Shown here: positions 59,909-64,000 of the stretch, piece by piece
How the letters are laid out: each line of letters begins with the position of its first letter
Position numbering within the stretch: the stretch's first letter is position 1
Assembly (NCBI RefSeq): GCF_014190935.1
Contig: NZ_JACHVV010000002.1
Span: 186,001 to 250,000, forward strand
Reading direction: 5' to 3'
Source: Chryseomonas sp014190935
GTDB taxonomy: Bacteria; Pseudomonadota; Gammaproteobacteria; Pseudomonadales; Pseudomonadaceae
Length of the DNA: 64,000 nucleotides
The notes under the pieces: model-generated
The model's input: only the letters and a program-made list of their open reading frames with translations
Database searches by the model: none
What the model was told of the DNA's origin: nothing
Made by a program: the position numbers and the translations under genes

Positions 59909-60199
59909 ATGTTCGAGCCCAACGATCTGAATCGCCCGCCCCTCGACCTCGCCCGCGAATCGCGCAAGGCCGGTGGCTACGGCCTGCTGTACTCGGTGCT
60001 GCTGGCGATCGGCATCCTGCTCTACCACCATTGGGTGCCCAGCGCCTTCCCCGGCAGCCTGCTGGAGATGTCCCTGGCGCTGCCCATCATCCTGTTCGCC
60101 GGCAGCGCCGTGTACTACCTGACCATGGTGCGCAAGTGCGAGCGCCTGCAGCGCGAGGAAGACGAAAAAGCCGGCAAGGGCAAGGCCAAGCGCCGCTGA
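59909..60199 (+). CDS. Hypothetical membrane protein, 96 residues
   Basis: The product has two transmembrane segments (about 24-45, GGYGLLYSVLLAIGILLYHH, and 53-75, LEMSLALPIILFAGSAVYYL) and a highly charged C-terminal tail rich in Lys, Glu and Arg facing the cytosol. The ATG at 59909 is preferred over an upstream TTG. It lies 63 bases before an ABC transporter operon and may belong to it. I do not recognise the family. Confidence 0.65.
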   Translation: MFEPNDLNRPPLDLARESRKAGGYGLLYSVLLAIGILLYHHWVPSAFPGSLLEMSLALPIILFAGSAVYYLTMVRKCERLQREEDEKAGKGKAKRR

Positions 60200-60262
60200 C
60201 CGCGCTGAACGTCGCCGCCCGCGCCCGGTCGATTGCAGACCACGACCGGCGCTGGAGGCGCG

Positions 60263-60937
60263 ATGCTGACCATCACCGATCTGCACAAGAGTTATCCGAC
60301 GCCCCAGGGCCCGCTGCCGGTCCTGCGCGGGGTGGACCTCAGCCTGGCACGGGGCGCGAGTCTGGCGCTCATGGGCGAATCCGGCAGTGGCAAGAGCACC
60401 CTGCTGCACCTGGTCGCCGGTCTCGACCGGCCTGACCGGGGCCACGTCCAGGCCGCCGGCCAGGCACTCGACAGTCTCAACGAACGGGCCCTGGCCGCCT
60501 GGCGCCGCGAGGGCATCGGGCTGATCTTCCAGCAATTCAATCTGATCGCCAGCCTCACGGTGGCCGACAATCTCGCCTTCCAGGCGCGGCTGGCCGGGCG
60601 CCATGATCCGCACTGGCAAGCCGAGCTGGCCGAACGTCTGGGCCTGACCGCCCTGCTGGAACGCTATCCGGAACAGCTCTCCGGCGGCCAGCAGCAGCGC
60701 GTGGCCCTGGGGCGGGCGCTCGCCTCCCGGCCGCCCCTGCTGCTCGCCGATGAACCCACCGGCAATCTCGACGAAGCCAGCGGCGACCAGGCCCTCGCCC
60801 TGCTGCTGGAGCTGGTGGCCGAGACCGGCAGCAGTCTGCTGATGGTGACCCACAGCGCGCGCATCGCCCGTCATCTCGATCGTACCCTGCAGCTGGAGCG
60901 CGGACGGCTCGGCGGCGACGCCCTGGGCCAGCCATGA
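60263..60937 (+). CDS. ABC exporter ATP-binding protein (LolD/MacB type)
   Basis: This 224-residue ATPase has Walker A GESGSGKSTLLHL, the Q-loop IFQQFNLIASLTVADN, signature LSGGQQQRVALGRAL, and Walker B LLLADEPTGNLDEAS with the LolD/MacB-type PTGNLD. The short length without a regulatory domain is typical of this class, which works with FtsX-like permeases. AGGCG lies before the ATG. Its stop overlaps the permease start (ATGA). Confidence 0.92.
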   Translation: MLTITDLHKSYPTPQGPLPVLRGVDLSLARGASLALMGESGSGKSTLLHLVAGLDRPDRGHVQAAGQALDSLNERALAAWRREGIGLIFQQFNLIASLTVADNLAFQARLAGRHDPHWQAELAERLGLTALLERYPEQLSGGQQQRVALGRALASRPPLLLADEPTGNLDEASGDQALALLLELVAETGSSLLMVTHSARIARHLDRTLQLERGRLGGDALGQP

Positions 60938-63393
60938 GGCTGCTCTACTGGAGCCTGCACAGCCTGGCCAGTCACTGGCGGCGGCATCCCCTGCAACTCG
61001 CCGGCCTGGTCGCCGGCCTGTGGCTGGCGACCGCGCTGCTGACCGGGGTGCTGGCGCTCAATGCCCAGGCCCGCCAGAGCTATGCCCAGGCCAGCGCCGT
61101 CTTCGGCGCCGACCAGTCGAGTCTGGAAGCCCGTGACGGCCAACGCTTTCCCCAGGCGCTGTTCGTCGAGCTGCGCCGCCAGGGCTGGCCGGTGTCGCCC
61201 GTCCTGCAGGGCCGCCTGACCTTGGCCGAGCGCAAGGGCGCCCTGCCGCTGCTGGGTATCGAGCCGGTCAGCCTGCCCAGTGACCGGGGTGTGGCGGCCA
61301 GTGCACCGCCCGAGGCGCTGTTCGACTTTCTCGGTCCGACCGGGACTACCTGGATCGCGCCGGAAACGCTGCGTGAATGGCGGCTCCAGGCCGGCGAGGT
61401 GCTGCATCGCGCCGATGGCCTGGCGCTGCCTCCGCTGCAGTCGCGCCCCGGCCTGGCGCCCGGCACCCTGGTGATGGACATCGGCCAGGCCCAGCGCCTG
61501 CTGGACGCGCCAGACCAGCTTTCCCGGCTGATCCTGCCAAAGGCCTTCCAGCGTGCTCTGCCAAACCTGGATGGGGTCAGCCTGCAACGGGTGGAGAACG
61601 ACCAGGGCGCCGAGCTGGACCGCCTGACCGACAGCTTCCACCTCAACCTGCTGGCGCTCGGCCTGCTGGCCTTCGCGGTCGGCCTGTTCATCGTCCATGC
61701 CGCGACCGGGCTGGCGCTGGAACAGCGCCGTGCCCTGCTGCGTACCCTGCGCGCCTGTGGCCTGTCGGCGGCGACCCTGGTGCTGGCACTGACCCTGGAA
61801 TTGGCGCTGATCGCCCTGGTGGCGGGTGCCCTGGGGGTTGCCAGTGGCTATCTGCTGGCGGCACTGCTGTTGCCCGACGTGGCGGCCAGTCTGCGCGGCC
61901 TCTATGGCGCCGAGATCGCCGGCAGCCTGACCCTGAGTCCGGCCTGGTGGCTGGCCGGCCTCGGCCTCAGCCTGGGTGGAGCCCTGCTGGCCGGCGCCGA
62001 TGGGCTGTGGCGCGCGGCGCGGCTACCGCTGCTGGCCTTGGCCCAGGGCGAGGCCTGGCGCGCCGCCCATGGCCGTTGGCTGCGGCGCCAGGCTCTGGGT
62101 GCCTTGCTGGTGGGGCTGGCGGGGCTGGGTCTGTGGCTGGGCGGCAACAGCCTGGCCAGCGGTCTGGCCCTGCTCGGTTGCCTCCTGCTGGCCGCCGCCC
62201 TGGCGTTGCCACCGCTGCTGAGCGCGCTGCTGGATCTCTTGCTGAAGCGAGCAAGGCGGCCTCTTTCGCGCTGGTTCCTGGCCGACGCCCGGCAGCAGCT
62301 GCCCGGACTGTCCCAGGCGCTGATGGCGTTGCTGCTGGCCCTGGCGGCCAATGTCGGCGCCGGCAGCATGACCGAGGGTTTTCGCCGCACCTTCGATGGC
62401 TGGCTCGACCAGCGCCTGGCGGCCGAACTCTATCTGCGCCCGCGGGACGCCACCCAGGCCGCGGCCCTGCTCGACTGGCTGCCCCGCCAACCCAGCGTGC
62501 GCGCGGTACTGCCGGTGTACGAACTGGAGACGGGGATTCAGGGCCAGCCGTCCACCCTGAGCGGTATCCTGGACGCTGATCTCTATCGGCGGCACTGGCC
62601 ATTGCTCGATGCCGGCGACGAGGCCTGGACGCCGTTCTTCGCCGGTGAGGGCCTGATGCTCAGCGAGCAACTGGCCCGCCGCCTGGGAGTGGTCAAGGGG
62701 CAACGGGTGGAGCTGCAGGGCAGCCGGGGTCGCTGGTACGCCCCGGTGCTCGCCACCTATGCCGACTATGGCAATCCGCGCGGCCACCTGCTGCTGTCCC
62801 AGGCGCGGCTGCGAGCGCTGTGGCCGGATGCCGCCCTGGTGCGCATCGTCATCCGCATGGCGCCGGCGCGGGTAGAGGCCCTGCGCAGCGAGCTGCAGCA
62901 GCGCTTCGGGCTGGACGCCAGTCATTCCATCGACCAGGGTCAGCTGCGGCGTTATGCCGACCAGGTCTTCGAGCGCACCTTCAGCGCCACCGCAGCGCTC
63001 AATGCCCTGACCCTGGCGGTGGCCGGTCTCGCGCTGTTCATCGCCCTGCTCGGCCAGGCACAGCGGCGTCTCGGTCAGCTCGCGCCGCTCTGGGCGCTGG
63101 GCATCGAACGTCCGCGGCTGATCCTGCTCAGCCTGGGCCAGTTGCTGGGGCTCGCCCTCCTCACCCTGGCGCTGGCCATGCCGCTGGGCATCCTGCTCGC
63201 CTGGTGCCTGGTGGCGGTGGTGAACGTCCAGGCCTTTGGCTGGCGATTGCCGCTGCAGGTCTTTCCGGGCCAGCTGCTGGCGCTCTCCGCCATTGCCCTG
63301 CTGGCGACCCTGCTGGCCGCCGCCTGGCCCCTGATTCGGCTGCAGCGCAGTCAACCGCTGGATCTGCTGCGAGAACTCGGCAATGAACGCTAG
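60934..63393 (+). CDS. FtsX-like ABC permease, duplicated type
   Basis: This 819-residue permease has an N-terminal helix, a periplasmic domain (about 45-225), a first FtsX-type helix block (about 230-345), further helices (to about 430), a second periplasmic domain (about 470-665), and a C-terminal FtsX block (about 675-800). This ten-helix duplicated layout is that of type VII exporters acting on periplasmic substrates or lipoproteins. It overlaps both neighbours. The downstream AttH-like lipoprotein suggests an AttFGH-type system with unknown cargo. Confidence 0.85.
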   Translation: MRLLYWSLHSLASHWRRHPLQLAGLVAGLWLATALLTGVLALNAQARQSYAQASAVFGADQSSLEARDGQRFPQALFVELRRQGWPVSPVLQGRLTLAERKGALPLLGIEPVSLPSDRGVAASAPPEALFDFLGPTGTTWIAPETLREWRLQAGEVLHRADGLALPPLQSRPGLAPGTLVMDIGQAQRLLDAPDQLSRLILPKAFQRALPNLDGVSLQRVENDQGAELDRLTDSFHLNLLALGLLAFAVGLFIVHAATGLALEQRRALLRTLRACGLSAATLVLALTLELALIALVAGALGVASGYLLAALLLPDVAASLRGLYGAEIAGSLTLSPAWWLAGLGLSLGGALLAGADGLWRAARLPLLALAQGEAWRAAHGRWLRRQALGALLVGLAGLGLWLGGNSLASGLALLGCLLLAAALALPPLLSALLDLLLKRARRPLSRWFLADARQQLPGLSQALMALLLALAANVGAGSMTEGFRRTFDGWLDQRLAAELYLRPRDATQAAALLDWLPRQPSVRAVLPVYELETGIQGQPSTLSGILDADLYRRHWPLLDAGDEAWTPFFAGEGLMLSEQLARRLGVVKGQRVELQGSRGRWYAPVLATYADYGNPRGHLLLSQARLRALWPDAALVRIVIRMAPARVEALRSELQQRFGLDASHSIDQGQLRRYADQVFERTFSATAALNALTLAVAGLALFIALLGQAQRRLGQLAPLWALGIERPRLILLSLGQLLGLALLTLALAMPLGILLAWCLVAVVNVQAFGWRLPLQVFPGQLLALSAIALLATLLAAAWPLIRLQRSQPLDLLRELGNER

Positions 63394-64000
63394 GGCCCTG
63401 CTGGTCGCACTCCTGCTGCTCGCCGGTTGCGACGAGCAGCCATCGTCCGAAGGCTTCGCCGGTCTCGGCCAGGGCAGCGAGAACTTCGCCCCGGTGGTAC
63501 CGGGCAAGGCCTTCAGCTTTCCGGCCGATCATGGCGCCCACCCGGATTTCCGCATCGAATGGTGGTACGTCACCGCCAATCTCAGCGATGCCGAGGGCCA
63601 CCACTACGGCGTGCAATGGACGCTGTTCCGCAACGCCCTGCGACCCGGCGCCGACCACCCCGGCTGGAGCAACGGCAACCTCTGGCTGGGCCATGCCGGT
63701 CTCACCAGTGAGACCCGCCAGTTCTCCGCCCAGACCCAGGGCCGCGGCGGCATCGGCCAGGCCGGGGTGACCGCCGCACCCTTCGCTGCCTGGATCGACG
63801 ACTGGCGCCTCGCGGGTGACCTGACCGGTCGGGCACAGGTCCAGGCGCAAGGCCCGGGCTTCGCCTATCGGCTGGAGCTCGCCGCCACCGGCCCGCTGGT
63901 GCTCCAGGGCGAAGGCGGGGTCAGCCGCAAGTCCGCCAGCGGCCAGGCGTCCTACTACTACAGCCAGCCCTTCTTCCAGGCCCAGGGCGAATTGGAGATC
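63383..64000 (+). CDS. AttH/CrtC-like lipocalin-type lipoprotein, 3'-truncated
   Basis: The first 206 codons are present; the gene runs off the window. A lipoprotein signal ends at LLAGC (Cys16). The mature part begins the AttH/carotenoid-hydratase-like lipocalin domain: FSFPADHGAHPDFRIEWWYVTANL, HYGVQWTLFRNAL and WLGHAGLTS. It overlaps the permease gene by 11 bases, so it is coupled to the exporter. The family is often paired with duplicated FtsX permeases; its role is unsettled. Confidence 0.85.
   Translation, partial: MNARALLVALLLLAGCDEQPSSEGFAGLGQGSENFAPVVPGKAFSFPADHGAHPDFRIEWWYVTANLSDAEGHHYGVQWTLFRNALRPGADHPGWSNGNLWLGHAGLTSETRQFSAQTQGRGGIGQAGVTAAPFAAWIDDWRLAGDLTGRAQVQAQGPGFAYRLELAATGPLVLQGEGGVSRKSASGQASYYYSQPFFQAQGELEI

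Noticed and set aside
1..64000. CRISPR arrays, prophage, complete IS elements or toxin-antitoxin pairs
   Set aside because: No regularly spaced repeats, transposase, integrase or phage structural genes were seen anywhere in the window.

Overview
The window reads as chromosomal DNA of a Pseudomonas-like gammaproteobacterium. It is GC-rich and densely coded, with strong G/C bias at third codon positions. The order lpxL-like / minC-minD-minE-rluA-apeB-gntR-ABC operon-qor-prc-EAL/GGDEF-ykvA-FKBP follows, from memory, the P. aeruginosa PA3242-PA3262 neighbourhood. The folD plus tRNA-Arg/His/Leu junction and the bkd operon are also typical of Pseudomonas. A secreted GH5 cellulase hints at a plant- or environment-associated species such as the P. 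oryzihabitans group, but the species is inference only. No prophage, complete insertion sequence or CRISPR array was seen.

Positions 1-5.0 kb hold valine catabolism genes: the 3' part of an mmsA-type aldehyde dehydrogenase, mmsB, 3-hydroxyisobutyryl-CoA hydrolase and an isobutyryl-CoA-type acyl-CoA dehydrogenase, followed by a tandem universal stress protein. Positions 5.2-8.6 kb hold an orphan ClpP-like protein, a convergent secreted GH5 cellulase with two unusual C-terminal repeats, and a single-domain response regulator. Positions 8.6-15.3 kb hold bkdR and the bkdA1-bkdA2-bkdB-lpdV operon, preceded by a possible 27-codon leader ORF and translationally coupled at its end to an AraC-type regulator.

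Positions 15.3-24.4 kb are all on the minus strand. They comprise tyrS, two short-chain dehydrogenases, thiolase and enoyl-CoA hydratase (isoleucine-type beta-oxidation), a LysR regulator, and an MFS/amidohydrolase/SnoaL-like module. A 170-bp MITE-like element lies between the dehydrogenase and the thiolase. Positions 24.8-32.3 kb are about signalling: a 27-residue membrane peptide, a GAF protein with a degenerate histidine-kinase core, a histidine-family phosphatase, a BdlA-like PAS chemoreceptor, a triple-CheW scaffold and a soluble chemoreceptor with five PAS repeats. Positions 32.4-36.2 kb hold a TauE-type permease, several small proteins, three tRNAs with an UP-element-like promoter, and folD.

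Positions 36.2-46.4 kb hold a betaine-type binding protein, an alpha/beta hydrolase coupled to mlaA, a patatin, an LpxL-type acyltransferase, minCDE, a RluA-type pseudouridine synthase, a methyltransferase and apeB. Positions 46.4-52.5 kb hold a GntR/UTRA regulator divergent from a coupled operon encoding a binding protein, a cytosolic alkaline-phosphatase-superfamily enzyme, two permeases, an ATPase and a HAD phosphatase. This looks like uptake and intracellular hydrolysis of an organophosphorus compound, and PhnF-like operator palindromes flank it. It is the best candidate here for an under-described system. Positions 52.5-64 kb hold nested palindromic repeats, a quinone oxidoreductase, Prc protease, an EAL-CBS-GGDEF protein, YkvA, an FKBP lipoprotein, and an ABC exporter with an AttH-like lipoprotein that runs off the window.
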